Both the position numbers and the translations under genes were made by a program. 64,000 nt of DNA from Saprospiraceae bacterium. GTDB taxonomy: Bacteria > Bacteroidota > Bacteroidia > Chitinophagales > Saprospiraceae. The DNA lies in the NCBI GenBank assembly GCA_019187225.1, contig JABAQQ010000018.1, positions 62,001 through 126,000 of the forward strand. The letters are read 5' to 3'. This document shows, one piece after another, positions 24,657-35,427 of this stretch (positions within the stretch are counted from its first letter, which is position 1; every line of letters starts with the position of its first letter). The notes under the pieces were generated by a model. The model saw nothing but the letters and a program-made list of their open reading frames with translations, was not told the DNA's origin and searched no databases.

Positions 24657-27095
24657 TCATTCCGATCTCAACGACCTGACAGGATTCGCCAATGCCGCTT
24701 TCACACTTTGAAAACTTACCGTGAGAAATGCGATCGCTATGGCGGCGCCTCCCGTTGCTGCAAACATCCACCACTGAATGTCAATGCGATAGGCGAAATC
24801 GGAGAGCCATTTTTCCATGAGATAATACGCGACGGGAAATGCGATGACGAAAGAGGCCAGGACGAGTTTGAGGAAGTCTTTGGCCAGTAAGCCTGTAATA
24901 CCCGCCACACTCGCGCCGAGCACTTTACGGATGCCTATTTCTTTGGTGCGATTCAGGGAAGCCAGCGCCACCAGACCGAGCAGGCCCAGGCAGGCGAGCA
25001 GGACAGCCAGGGTCCCGGAATAGCCCACAATTTTGCTCCAGCGCTCTTCGGCAGCGTAGAAACGACCCAGGTTTTCATCCAGAAACTTGTAGCGGAACGG
25101 CAAATCAGGCACCAGGTCCGTCCATGTTTTCTGGATCAATGCGACGTTTGAGGATATGTCTCCGGGCTGCAAGCGCACAAAAAACTGAAAGGGCGAGTAC
25201 CCGTTGAACATGTGGAGCATCATCGGTTGCACTGCGCGGTGCAACGACAGGAAGTTGAAGTCGCGCACGACGCCGATCACGATAGGATCTTTTCCCCTTC
25301 CTTCGGTGTAACCTGTGAGCGTTTGCCCCAGCACGTTTTCCGGCGACCAGCCGAATTCGTGCATCATCGTTTCGTTGATGACGACCGAAGTGACCGTATC
25401 GGCCGTCACGGCATGGTCAAAATTGCGTCCCGCGATCAATTGCATACCGAGCACCTGTATATAATCGGGGTCAATGAAGTATTCGTACACATCTTTGTGT
25501 TGCCCCTGGTAGTCGAACCCGCTGCGACTCCAGCCGCTTTGAGCGCCCAACGCAAGTTCGGAAGCAGCGATCCCGGCAATTTCGGGCCGACCGGCAAGCG
25601 CTGTCCGGAACAAAGGATAAATGCGCTCTGTGTCCGTATCCGAAGCGTTGACGATCAGCACGTTTTCCCTGTCGAAACCCGGATTTTGGGTTCTTAAATA
25701 ATTCAACTGCCGCACCATGATCAGGGTACAGGCCATCAAACCAACCGAAAGCACAAACTGGAACGTGACCAGGCTTTTGGTGAAAAAATTGGATCCTGCA
25801 ATGCGGAATTTGCTTTTCAACGCCTCTACCGGCCGGAATCCCGACAACACCAGCGCCGGATAACTTCCTGCCAGCAATCCGGTCAGCAAGGTCAGTCCTG
25901 CCAGCATCCAGCCGAGCTCGGGATACAAACCCAGATCGAAACGCAATTTTTTGTCCGTCAATTCATTCAGCGCAGGCAGCAACGCCAAGGCCAATCCAAT
26001 GGCCATTGCCATCGAAAAAACGCTCAGCAGCAGTGATTCAGCCAAAAACTGACCCACCAACTGCCGGCGGTGCGCTCCGATGACTTTTCGCACGCCGATT
26101 TCCCGGGCCCGGCCCGCCGAACGCCCGATGGAAAGCGTGGTGAAATTGATACACGCGATCAGCAACACCAGACCGGCGAGTCCGAGTAATATCCAACCGT
26201 ATTTCGGGTTCATGGGCGGCACATCGCCACTGAGGACGGACATGTCGGTGTGTATGGAGGGGAGGGCTTGCAAACGGTATGAAATGGGTGCGCCGGAGCC
26301 TTTCCAGTAACCCTTGTTGCGCAGTTCAGTAACCTGATCCGGATAGTATTTATCGTAGAATTGTTGCAGGCGTGTGCTGTCGGTCGCCAATCCGGCGCCG
26401 GGTTTGAGTTCGAGGTAGGTAAAATATGCCGACCGCCGCCAATTGTCTACGCTGCGCTTTCCCCATTTCGAGGCCAGGTGCCTGGCGAAATTGGCTAAAA
26501 TGCCGAAACGAATACTCGAATTGGGTGGCAGGTTTTCGGCCACCCCAGTCACCGTGAAAGGCTCAAAATTGTCTTCTATTTTGATTTCCAGCGTTTTTCC
26601 CGTCGGGTTTTCTTCGCCGAATAACTGCTGGGCTGTTTCCACCGTCAGCACAACGCTGTTGAGTTCGTTCAACGCCGTACGCGCGTCGCCATAGCGCAGC
26701 GGAAACGAAAACACATCGAAAACCTGCGGATCGGCAAAAACGACAGGCATCGCGTTGACCTGTCGCGGAGCGCGGATAAAATTATCACCCCAATCGCAGA
26801 AACGAACGTAGTTGACTACCTCCGGCAAATCCGCGTGCATGGCGGGGCCGAGCGGAGCGGGCAGGTAAGGATCGCCTTCAGCCTTTTCGCCGTTCATGGC
26901 CTTGGTATCGCGGTATACCCTGAAAATATGGTCTTTTTTCGCATGGAAGCGATCGAAGGAAAATTCATCGTTGACATGCAGCAACAAGAGCGCAAAACAC
27001 GCCAGTCCGAGTGAAAGACTGATAATATTGATGGTGGCGACACCTTTGTTTTTCCAGAGGTTGCGAAAAGCGATGGTAAGATAATTTCGGATCAT
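24657..27095 (-). CDS. FtsX/MacB-type ABC transporter permease (paralogue)
   Basis: An 812-residue paralogue of the permease at 22094-24592, with the same layout: N-terminal helix (VATINIISLSLGLACFALLL), large periplasmic core, GRAREIGVRKVIGAHRRQ loop, central helices, second core, and TKEIGIRKVLGASVAGITGL before the last helices. It ends NPVRSLRSE, like its paralogue's NPVKSLHTD. The ATG at 27095 matches the conserved MIRNYLTIAFRNLWKNKG start; the upstream frame is not homologous. The two genes converge with 64 bp between stops, suggesting an inverted duplication or independent acquisition. No ATPase gene is nearby. Confidence 0.92.
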   Translation of the reverse strand: MIRNYLTIAFRNLWKNKGVATINIISLSLGLACFALLLLHVNDEFSFDRFHAKKDHIFRVYRDTKAMNGEKAEGDPYLPAPLGPAMHADLPEVVNYVRFCDWGDNFIRAPRQVNAMPVVFADPQVFDVFSFPLRYGDARTALNELNSVVLTVETAQQLFGEENPTGKTLEIKIEDNFEPFTVTGVAENLPPNSSIRFGILANFARHLASKWGKRSVDNWRRSAYFTYLELKPGAGLATDSTRLQQFYDKYYPDQVTELRNKGYWKGSGAPISYRLQALPSIHTDMSVLSGDVPPMNPKYGWILLGLAGLVLLIACINFTTLSIGRSAGRAREIGVRKVIGAHRRQLVGQFLAESLLLSVFSMAMAIGLALALLPALNELTDKKLRFDLGLYPELGWMLAGLTLLTGLLAGSYPALVLSGFRPVEALKSKFRIAGSNFFTKSLVTFQFVLSVGLMACTLIMVRQLNYLRTQNPGFDRENVLIVNASDTDTERIYPLFRTALAGRPEIAGIAASELALGAQSGWSRSGFDYQGQHKDVYEYFIDPDYIQVLGMQLIAGRNFDHAVTADTVTSVVINETMMHEFGWSPENVLGQTLTGYTEGRGKDPIVIGVVRDFNFLSLHRAVQPMMLHMFNGYSPFQFFVRLQPGDISSNVALIQKTWTDLVPDLPFRYKFLDENLGRFYAAEERWSKIVGYSGTLAVLLACLGLLGLVALASLNRTKEIGIRKVLGASVAGITGLLAKDFLKLVLASFVIAFPVAYYLMEKWLSDFAYRIDIQWWMFAATGGAAIAIAFLTVSFQSVKAALANPVRSLRSE

Positions 27096-27313
27096 AGCGA
27101 TAGAAGGCTGAACGTTCCTTATTCTATCCCACACCTTGTGCCGAAACGTCAAGTGATGGATTATCAATGTTTTAATAAAAAAGCAATTGATGCGGTGTGT
27201 TCGGTATCGGACGGCGCGGTGTGCGGGAGCGGACGGCAAACAAAACCGGGAATCGCTGCCAATGGATTCATTCCATTCGCTTTTCATTTAAGAAGCGCGC
27301 CCGCACCCGGTGC

Positions 27314-27343
27314 TTGCGGAATGGAGAAACACCCCTACCTTTG
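27314..27343 (+). promoter_or_regulatory. Bacteroidota promoter of thrS
   Basis: TTG at 27314-27316, 19-bp spacer, TACCTTTG at 27336-27343: an exact consensus match. The leader would be about 83 bases. Confidence 0.75.
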
Positions 27344-27394
27344 CCCTTCACATTCTTCACAAACCGCCCACTCCGTTCGTAGGGAGCACGGGCA

Positions 27395-27415
27395 CCCGCC
27401 TTTCGTTTGGGCGGG
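27395..27415 (+). repeat. CCCGCC/GGCGGG hairpin in the thrS leader
   Basis: CCCGCC (27395-27400) pairs with GGCGGG (27410-27415), followed by CTAAAACAC, 18 bases before the thrS ATG. The arrangement resembles the palindromes in HPD and the Bat TPR gene (CCCGCC...GGCGGGTAAACC) but without the hexamer tract. Confidence 0.55.
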
Positions 27416-27432
27416 CTAAAACACACTTTTTT

Positions 27433-29352
<1,920 letters not shown>

Positions 29353-29391
29353 ATTGTTTCGATTATTCGATTGTTTCGATTGATACGATTC
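29353..29391 (+). repeat. TTTCGATT tandem units after thrS
   Basis: Starting at the thrS stop codon are about four 8-9-bp units (ATTGTTTCG, ATTATTCG, ATTGTTTCG, ATTGATACG). No inverted arm is seen. Confidence 0.65.
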
Positions 29392-29431
29392 GGCGCGGAA
29401 GGCATGGATGTCTTTCGCGCCGTTGTCGTTT

Positions 29432-29815
29432 TTAAAAGCCACTCAACCGATGCACCACAACGTTGGCAAAATGCTGCAAATCTTGCAAGTTTGTCTCGAT
29501 GATATCGCCAACCTTTTCAGGGTCAATCCGGAAGTATTGATGCACGACCAAATTACGAAAACCGACCATCATCACCATTTTTGAAGTCAACTCCGGGCTG
29601 ACAATTCCCGCATTCTCCAACAGCACAAAACTCTCGCGGGCAGAGGCAGGAACGCCAAGGTCAAGTTCGGCAACCGCTATGTTGGCGATGTCAATAATGT
29701 TTTCACAGGCGCGTTGCAGATTGAGCAGCATGGATTCCTGACGAAGCAGGTTGCCCAAAAACGTCTCCCGCTCACCGCGATATACCTCTTGAATCCGGGC
29801 AATGCAGTTCTCCAA
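29432..29815 (-). CDS. hepT: HepT-like HEPN ribonuclease toxin (type VII TA)
   Basis: A 127-residue DUF86/HepT protein. The HEPN catalytic motif Rx4HxY is RNLVVHQY (87-94). HepT toxins cleave tRNA ends and are silenced when the partner MntA AMPylates the Tyr of this motif. The start is a TTG at 29815: no ATG occurs between the upstream mntA stop and the conserved region, and the N-terminus is a few residues shorter than usual. The gene sits 9 bp behind mntA, in the same reading phase, so mntA's TAA is also the first in-frame stop above hepT. The order mntA-hepT is the reverse of the best-studied Shewanella pair. The two are certainly one unit. Confidence 0.85.
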   Translation of the reverse strand: MENCIARIQEVYRGERETFLGNLLRQESMLLNLQRACENIIDIANIAVAELDLGVPASARESFVLLENAGIVSPELTSKMVMMVGFRNLVVHQYFRIDPEKVGDIIETNLQDLQHFANVVVHRLSGF

Positions 29816-29824
29816 ACTTGAGCC

Positions 29825-30244
29825 TTACCTGCTAGCTTGTTGTAGGGCAGCATCGGCGCGTTTTTTAAAAAAAGTATCTAAAATGATTTGCCTTTCTTTG
29901 GCAAAACGCTGGTAATCAGACAAAATCCCGGATTCTAAATCTACACAGTAAGCCCGATCAGCGCAAAAAAGCCGCTTCCGCCCGTGCAATACCTCAAACC
30001 GGAGGACAATGGGCAACGACCGCAAGTCCATCAGATTAGCTCCACTATCTGTCAGGCCGGCCAGTTCCAACTGCAAGCGAAAGAACGATTCCCAACCCTC
30101 CAACGGCTCCGCCGCCAGCACCGCTACATCGTAGTCGCTGTCGGGGCGTGCCTTGCCCGATGCCCGGCTGCCGTACAGATAGACGGCTTTCAGGTCAGGT
30201 ATCGCACTTTGGATGCGGGAGAGGAATTGTGATTCTAAAGCCAT
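29825..30244 (-). CDS. mntA: MntA-like nucleotidyltransferase antitoxin (type VII TA)
   Basis: A 139-residue minimal nucleotidyltransferase. The motif GSx10DxD is complete: YLYGSRASGKARPDSDYDVA with Gly25-Ser26 and Asp37/Asp39, and a third acidic residue in NLMDLRSLP (Asp73). MntA proteins AMPylate the HepT toxin encoded next to them; HepT follows at once here. The ATG at 30244 is preferred over a TTG at 30259. A generic DNA polymerase beta-like nucleotidyltransferase is the same fold; the neighbour decides the call. Confidence 0.85.
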   Translation of the reverse strand: MALESQFLSRIQSAIPDLKAVYLYGSRASGKARPDSDYDVAVLAAEPLEGWESFFRLQLELAGLTDSGANLMDLRSLPIVLRFEVLHGRKRLFCADRAYCVDLESGILSDYQRFAKERQIILDTFFKKRADAALQQASR

Positions 30245-30307
30245 TGTTTTATCTTGCAAAATTGCAAATCATTTGCTGATTTCTTGGGAGAAAACAACAT
30301 CTGTTTG

Positions 30308-30315
30308 TACTTTCG
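30308..30315 (+). promoter_or_regulatory. Possible -7 box of the helicase gene
   Basis: TACTTTCG differs from TAnnTTTG at one position; a TTG lies 21 bp upstream. The ATG is 31 bp downstream. Confidence 0.4.
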
Positions 30316-30345
30316 TCCATCATTCACGCATTCATTTTACTCCCC

Positions 30346-32823
30346 ATGTCAATACAATCAAATCCACAACTCGAGCTCGCGTTCGAATATGTGCGCAACA
30401 CGCACAAGAACATCTTCCTGACCGGCAAGGCGGGCACCGGCAAAACCACTTTTTTGCACCGTGTCAGGGAGGAGTCGCCCAAACGTATGGTCGTGGTGGC
30501 CCCTACGGGCGTGGCTGCCATCAATGCGGGGGGTATGACCATCCACTCATTCTTTCAGTTGCCTTTCGGGCCGTTTCTACCAGGCAATGCGCAGGAAGCC
30601 GCCCGGCAGCGGCGTTTTTCCGGCGAAAAAATTCGTCTCATCCAAAGCCTCGACCTGCTGGTGATCGATGAGATCAGCATGGTGCGGGCCGACGTGCTCG
30701 ACGCCATAGACGACGTGCTGCGCCGTTACCGCGACCGTTACAAACCTTTCGGAGGGGTGCAGCTGTTGATGATCGGCGATTTGCACCAACTGCCGCCGGT
30801 CGTGAAAGACGAAGAGTGGAACTTGCTGCGCGATCACTACCAGACAGCCTACTTTTTCGGCAGCCGTGCCCTGCGCGACAGCAACCCCGTATGTATCGAG
30901 TTGAAACACATCTACCGGCAAGCAGATACGACGTTTATTGATCTGCTCAACAAAGTGCGCAACAACAGGATGGACGAATCCGTGTTGGCCGCGCTCAACA
31001 GCCGTTATGTCCCTCATTTTCAACCCACGGATGAAGAGCCTTACATCACCCTGACGGCTCACAACGCATCGGCGCAGGAGATCAACGCCGAAAAACTGGC
31101 TTCCATCCACCAACCCCTCCAAAAGTTTAAAGCCGTCGTCGAGGGCGATTTTCCGGAATACGCTTTTCCTGCCGACGAGATTTTTGAATGTAAAAAAGAC
31201 GCGCAGGTGATGTTCGTCAAAAACGACCTCAACCGCGAAAAACGCTACTTCAATGGCAAGATCGGCAAGATCACAGGCTTTCGGGAAGGCGTCATATATG
31301 TCCGCTGTCCCGGCGAGGACGAAGACATCGAGGTGCAGCCTGCCGAATGGACCAACGTGAGATACAGCCTGAACGAACAAACCAAAGAAGTCAGCGAAGA
31401 GGTGCTGGGCACGTTCACACAATACCCGCTCAAACTGGCCTGGGCCATCACCATCCACAAAAGCCAGGGTCTTACTTTCGAGCGCGCCATCATCGACGCG
31501 CAGGCGGCCTTCGCACACGGACAGGTGTACGTGGCGCTGAGCCGCTGTAAAAGTTTTGAAGGCATCGTCCTGCGTTCGCCCATCGCCCATTCGAGCGTCA
31601 AGACCGACCAGGTGGTGAAAACATACAGCGACGAAGCCGAAAAAAACGCCCCCGACGAGGCGCATCTGGCGCATTCCAAAGCGGAGTATCAACAATCGCT
31701 GATGCTCGAATTGTTCGATTTCAGCCGCCTCCGCCGGCAGTTCGCGCAATTGAACCGGCTGTTTCTGGAACACGAAAACACCCTCCACCAGGAGGCCGCG
31801 CAGCAATTAAAGGACCTTGACAAAACGGCTGTTGAACAGGTTTTTACGCTGGCAGAGCGATTCCTGCCGCAGATCCGGCAGTATTTCGGACAGACTGCCC
31901 TGCCGGAGGAAAACGAAGCGCTGCAAACGCGACTTCAAAAGGCCGGCGGCTATTTTTCTGAAAAATTGGGCAAAGACCTGCTGCCCGGCGCCCGCAACAT
32001 CCAGATACTGACCGATAACAAAACCGTCCGGAAAGCCGCCCAGGATGCCCTCGAGACGCTTCAAAAAGAAATTTTTATCAAAAATGCCTGCTTTGCGGTC
32101 ATACAGGAAGGCTTCTCCGCCACACGCTACCTGCGCGCCAAAGCCGATGCCGAACTCGATTTCAGCAAAACAAGATCGCTGCAACTGTCCAATGCCGCTG
32201 CGTCTCCCGGGGCGCCCAAAAATATTCCCCACCCCGTCCTGTTCAGCCGCCTGAAAAAATGGCGTGATGACGTGGCCGAAACCAACGGTGTGGAACTCTA
32301 CGAAGTGCTGCCCACCCGCGCTTTGCTGGAGATCGTACAATTTCTGCCGCTGAACCTCGCCGCGCTGAAAAAAGTCAAAGGCATCGGCGCCGGCAAAAGC
32401 CAGCGCTTTGGCGCTGATCTGATCGCACTCGTACAGGGATACTGCGATGAATACAAAGTGCGAACCGGGCAGATGATCGGGCTGATGGCTCCGCCGGAAG
32501 AGGAAAAACCACCCAAACCCGACACCAAAAAAGTAAGCTTCGATCTGTTCAGAGCGGGAAAAACCGTTGATGAGATCGCCCATGAACGCGCTTTGGTGCC
32601 TGGCACCATTGAAGGCCATCTGGCCCATTTCGTCAGTTTGGGAGAACTGGATATATACACGGTGATGGAACTCGAAGACGTTCACGAAATCGTGCAGTTT
32701 TTTCACGGAAACAATACCCGCTCGGGTAGTGAAGCGAAAGCGCACTTCGGGGAAAAGTATTCTTACGGCAAGATCAAAATGGTGTTGCAATACATGGACG
32801 CATCAGAACGGGAAGAAGGCTGA
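30346..32823 (+). CDS. PIF1-like superfamily 1 helicase with HRDC and HTH domains
   Basis: An 825-residue helicase. Residues 1-430 are a PIF1/RecD-like core: Walker A GKAGTGKTT (27-35), motif Ia APTGVAAINAGGMTIHSFFQ, Walker B with Asp108-Glu109 in LLVIDEISMVRADVLD, GDLHQLPPV (motif III), and late motifs WAITIHKSQGLTFE and YVALSRCKSFEGIVLRS. Residues ~620-705 resemble an HRDC domain (ALLEIVQFLPLNLAALKKVKG). Residues ~725-780 resemble a helicase-associated HTH (FDLFRAGKTVDEIAHERALV). The arrangement is typical of Bacteroidota. It probably unwinds DNA at G-quadruplexes or stalled forks; the biological role is not established. It is divergent from mntA-hepT. Confidence 0.88.
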   Translation: MSIQSNPQLELAFEYVRNTHKNIFLTGKAGTGKTTFLHRVREESPKRMVVVAPTGVAAINAGGMTIHSFFQLPFGPFLPGNAQEAARQRRFSGEKIRLIQSLDLLVIDEISMVRADVLDAIDDVLRRYRDRYKPFGGVQLLMIGDLHQLPPVVKDEEWNLLRDHYQTAYFFGSRALRDSNPVCIELKHIYRQADTTFIDLLNKVRNNRMDESVLAALNSRYVPHFQPTDEEPYITLTAHNASAQEINAEKLASIHQPLQKFKAVVEGDFPEYAFPADEIFECKKDAQVMFVKNDLNREKRYFNGKIGKITGFREGVIYVRCPGEDEDIEVQPAEWTNVRYSLNEQTKEVSEEVLGTFTQYPLKLAWAITIHKSQGLTFERAIIDAQAAFAHGQVYVALSRCKSFEGIVLRSPIAHSSVKTDQVVKTYSDEAEKNAPDEAHLAHSKAEYQQSLMLELFDFSRLRRQFAQLNRLFLEHENTLHQEAAQQLKDLDKTAVEQVFTLAERFLPQIRQYFGQTALPEENEALQTRLQKAGGYFSEKLGKDLLPGARNIQILTDNKTVRKAAQDALETLQKEIFIKNACFAVIQEGFSATRYLRAKADAELDFSKTRSLQLSNAAASPGAPKNIPHPVLFSRLKKWRDDVAETNGVELYEVLPTRALLEIVQFLPLNLAALKKVKGIGAGKSQRFGADLIALVQGYCDEYKVRTGQMIGLMAPPEEEKPPKPDTKKVSFDLFRAGKTVDEIAHERALVPGTIEGHLAHFVSLGELDIYTVMELEDVHEIVQFFHGNNTRSGSEAKAHFGEKYSYGKIKMVLQYMDASEREEG

Positions 32824-32884
32824 ATCGGCAGGAATATTCGAAACGGTCTTATGCTTTCACAACGAATTTATATTCAGTGCTTTT

Positions 32885-33499
32885 CTAATCGTTCAGTCTT
32901 TCAAAACGATATCCCTTTCCCGCATAATATTCCAATATCGCCGGCAGAATGCGGCGCATGTTCCGCTCGGCTTTCAGGCTGTCGTGCATCAGCACGATGG
33001 AGCCGGGTTGGGCGTTGTCGAGCACATTCTCCAAGCATTGATCCGGAGAAATTTCCGCGTCATAGTCGCCGCTCAACACATCCCACATGACGATCTGAAA
33101 ATGCCGTTCGAGGAAAGCGCGCTGCCTGGGCGTCAGCCTGCCGTAGGGAGGCCGGAACAGGCGGCTTCTGACGACGCGGGCGCATCGCCGGACGTTGTTG
33201 AGGTACACGACGGGATCGGTCTGCCAACCGTTGAGGTGGTTGAATGTATGATTGCCGACGGCATGGCCTTCCGAGAGGATCTGTCTGTAAATAGCGGAAT
33301 GTTTCACCGCATTTTCACCCACGCAGAAAAAAGTGGCTTTTGCGCCATATGATCGCAGCGTGTCCAGCACCCACGGTGTCACTTCAGGAATCGGTCCGTC
33401 GTCGAATGTCAGATACAAAACCCGCTCAGTGGTTGGAATGCTCCAGGTGTAGTGAGGCAAGAAAGCGCGGATGAGTTTGGGTGTCTTTGCAATAAACAT
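32885..33499 (-). CDS. Polysaccharide deacetylase (NodB family)
   Basis: A 204-residue NodB-fold enzyme. Motif 1 is TFDDGP (31-36, catalytic Asp33 and metal Asp34), motif 2 HTFNH (84-88, metal ligands), motif 3 RPPYG (116-120), motif 4 a DVLSGDYDAE-type segment and motif 5 VLMHDS. All catalytic elements are present, so it should be an active metal-dependent N-deacetylase of peptidoglycan or another GlcNAc polymer. There is no clear signal peptide, only a weakly hydrophobic N-terminus, so its location is uncertain. It converges with the helicase gene. Confidence 0.92.
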   Translation of the reverse strand: MFIAKTPKLIRAFLPHYTWSIPTTERVLYLTFDDGPIPEVTPWVLDTLRSYGAKATFFCVGENAVKHSAIYRQILSEGHAVGNHTFNHLNGWQTDPVVYLNNVRRCARVVRSRLFRPPYGRLTPRQRAFLERHFQIVMWDVLSGDYDAEISPDQCLENVLDNAQPGSIVLMHDSLKAERNMRRILPAILEYYAGKGYRFERLND

Positions 33500-33720
33500 G
33501 GCATGGCGGGTTGCAGGATTTCATCTTCATGGGTGAAATGTTTTGTTTGAAGGATGTTCTCCGGCGGGGTAAAATTCCAGTGTTTTTATCACTTGCGGCC
33601 CGACTTTTTTGCATTTTCCCGCATTCCTGCATGCAGCGGTTCATGTATTCAAAAGTGGTAAGTTTTTACCGTTTGCGGTCAAAAGGCTACAGGGAGTGGC
33701 TAACTATTAAATAAAACTGT

Positions 33721-33728
33721 TACTTTTG
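33721..33728 (+). promoter_or_regulatory. -7 box of gltX
   Basis: TACTTTTG matches TAnnTTTG. No TTG at the expected -33 position. Transcription would start near 33735, just before the leader hairpin. Confidence 0.5.
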
Positions 33729-33741
33729 CTGCAAGTTTACC

Positions 33742-33790
33742 AAAATCGCGACGACTGAAAGCAAACTCTCCTTCAGTCGCCGCGATTTTT
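33742..33790 (+). promoter_or_regulatory. Long hairpin in the gltX leader
   Basis: AAAATCGCGACGACTGAA (33742-33759) pairs with TTCAGTCGCCGCGATTTTT (33772-33790) with one bulge, around a 12-base loop. It lies between the -7 box and the ATG at 33798 and ends in five T. It could act as a terminator/attenuator or cover the start region of gltX. Confidence 0.65.
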
Positions 33791-33797
33791 CGTCATT

Positions 33798-35333
33798 ATG
33801 ACCAAGCCTCGCGTTCGTTTTGCTCCCTCTCCCACCGGCGCGCTGCACATCGGCGGCGTCCGCACGGCATTGTACAACTACCTGTTTGCCAAACAACAAG
33901 GCGGCGCCTTTATCCTCCGCATCGAGGATACCGACCAAAACCGCTATGTTCCCGGCGCTGAGAAATACATCATCGAAACCCTCCGTTGGGTAGGATTGAT
34001 CCCCGACGAAGGAGTGGATTTCGACGGCGCATACGGCCCTTACCGGCAGAGCGACCGCAAAGAAATTTACCAAAAATATGCCCGCGAGCTGGTGACACGG
34101 GGGCGGGCTTATTATGCTTTCGATACGCCGGAAGCATTGGAAGTGCGCCGTGCGGCGGAAGAAAATTTCACTTACAACCACCTGACACGGGGTGGCCTGA
34201 CCAACAGCCTTACGTTGCCGGCAGCGGAAGTGCAGCATCGCCTGGATGCCGGAGAACCCTGCGTCATCCGCCTTTTGGTGGAACCCGGCCAAGCCATCCG
34301 CATCAACGACCTTATCCGGGGAGAAGTGGTTTTTCAAAGTTCCGAGTTGGACGACAAAGTGTTGTTGAAAGCAGACGGCATGCCAACTTACCATCTTGCC
34401 AATATTGTGGACGACCACCTGATGGCCATAACGCACGTCATCCGGGGGGAAGAGTGGCTGCCCAGCACAGCGCACCACGTGCTCTTGTATGAAGGCTTCG
34501 GCTGGCAGGATACGATGCCGCAATTTGCGCACCTTCCGCTCATCCTCAAGCCTGTAGGCAATGGCAAACTCAGCAAACGCGACGGTGCAAAATTCGGCAT
34601 CCCGGTTTTTCCCCTCGAATGGAAAGGCGCCACACCGGAGGATAGTTTCAGTGGCTTCCGCGATACAGGTTTTTTGCCGGAAGCGGTCATCAATTTTCTC
34701 GCTTTGCTTGGCTGGCACCCCGGTGGCGAACAGGAGATATTTTCTTTGAACGAATTGATCGCCGCGTTCTCGATCGAGCACATCAGCAAAGGCGGGGCGC
34801 GGTTCGACTATGAAAAAGCCAGGTGGTTCAACCAAAAATACATCCAGGCGGCTGACAACGGGGTACTGGCAACCCACATTCGCCCGCTTGCCGAGGCCAA
34901 AGGTTACCGGGTAAGCGACGCTTATCTGGCACAGGTGGCGGGGCTGATGAAGGAGCGCGTGACGTTTCTTCCTGACTTCGTCGAAGTGGGATACTATTTG
35001 TTCGAGTCGGTGCGGGTCTACGATGCGGAAGCATTACATAAAAAATGGAATACGGGTTTGTCGCCTGTTTTTGAGGATTTAACCGATTTAGTGGCTACTT
35101 TTGAGCCTTTTAATGGTGTAGCGCTGGAAGAAGCAGTAAAGAATTTTATCTCAGCAAAGGGCCTGAAACCCGGCGATGTGCTTCCGCTCCTGCGGCTGGC
35201 GTTGGCGGGCACGATGAAGGGGCCCGCTATATTCGATATGGCAGAGGCGTTGGGTCAGGACGAGACTGCAGAACGACTCCGGCGCTTTGTAGCCTATGCA
35301 GGGAAAAATGCCGAAAGCGCCGTAAACGGCTGA
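33798..35333 (+). CDS. gltX: Glutamyl-tRNA synthetase
   Basis: A 511-residue class I synthetase that charges tRNA-Glu. The HIGH motif appears as HIGG (17-20) in FAPSPTGALHIGGVRTALYN. RIEDTDQNR follows, and the KMSKS-type loop is KLSKRDG (257-263). The C-terminal helical anticodon-binding domain ends AERLRRFVAYAGKNAESA. Normal size for the family. The ATG at 33798 directly precedes the conserved VRFAPSPTG. Whether it is discriminating or also charges tRNA-Gln cannot be read safely. A small conserved-looking gene follows 94 bp downstream. Confidence 0.97.
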   Translation: MTKPRVRFAPSPTGALHIGGVRTALYNYLFAKQQGGAFILRIEDTDQNRYVPGAEKYIIETLRWVGLIPDEGVDFDGAYGPYRQSDRKEIYQKYARELVTRGRAYYAFDTPEALEVRRAAEENFTYNHLTRGGLTNSLTLPAAEVQHRLDAGEPCVIRLLVEPGQAIRINDLIRGEVVFQSSELDDKVLLKADGMPTYHLANIVDDHLMAITHVIRGEEWLPSTAHHVLLYEGFGWQDTMPQFAHLPLILKPVGNGKLSKRDGAKFGIPVFPLEWKGATPEDSFSGFRDTGFLPEAVINFLALLGWHPGGEQEIFSLNELIAAFSIEHISKGGARFDYEKARWFNQKYIQAADNGVLATHIRPLAEAKGYRVSDAYLAQVAGLMKERVTFLPDFVEVGYYLFESVRVYDAEALHKKWNTGLSPVFEDLTDLVATFEPFNGVALEEAVKNFISAKGLKPGDVLPLLRLALAGTMKGPAIFDMAEALGQDETAERLRRFVAYAGKNAESAVNG

Positions 35334-35427
35334 TCGGTATTTTTACCGGAAAAATGGTAATTGCACCTGAAAAGCGAGAACGCAGTTCACATTATCCGAA
35401 GAGTTGAAATAAAATTTGACTGTAAAT

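Larger units (their letters stand above)
27096..27432. other. Divergent region between permease and thrS
   Basis: A 337-bp gap. It holds the thrS promoter (27314-27343) and a CCCGCC/GGCGGG hairpin (27395-27415). The left part, which must contain the permease promoter, shows no exact -7 box. No gene seen. Confidence 0.6.

Noticed and set aside
30577-31806. 409-codon minus-strand frame opposite the helicase
   Set aside because: Antisense of conserved helicase motifs; no domain and no independent start signals.
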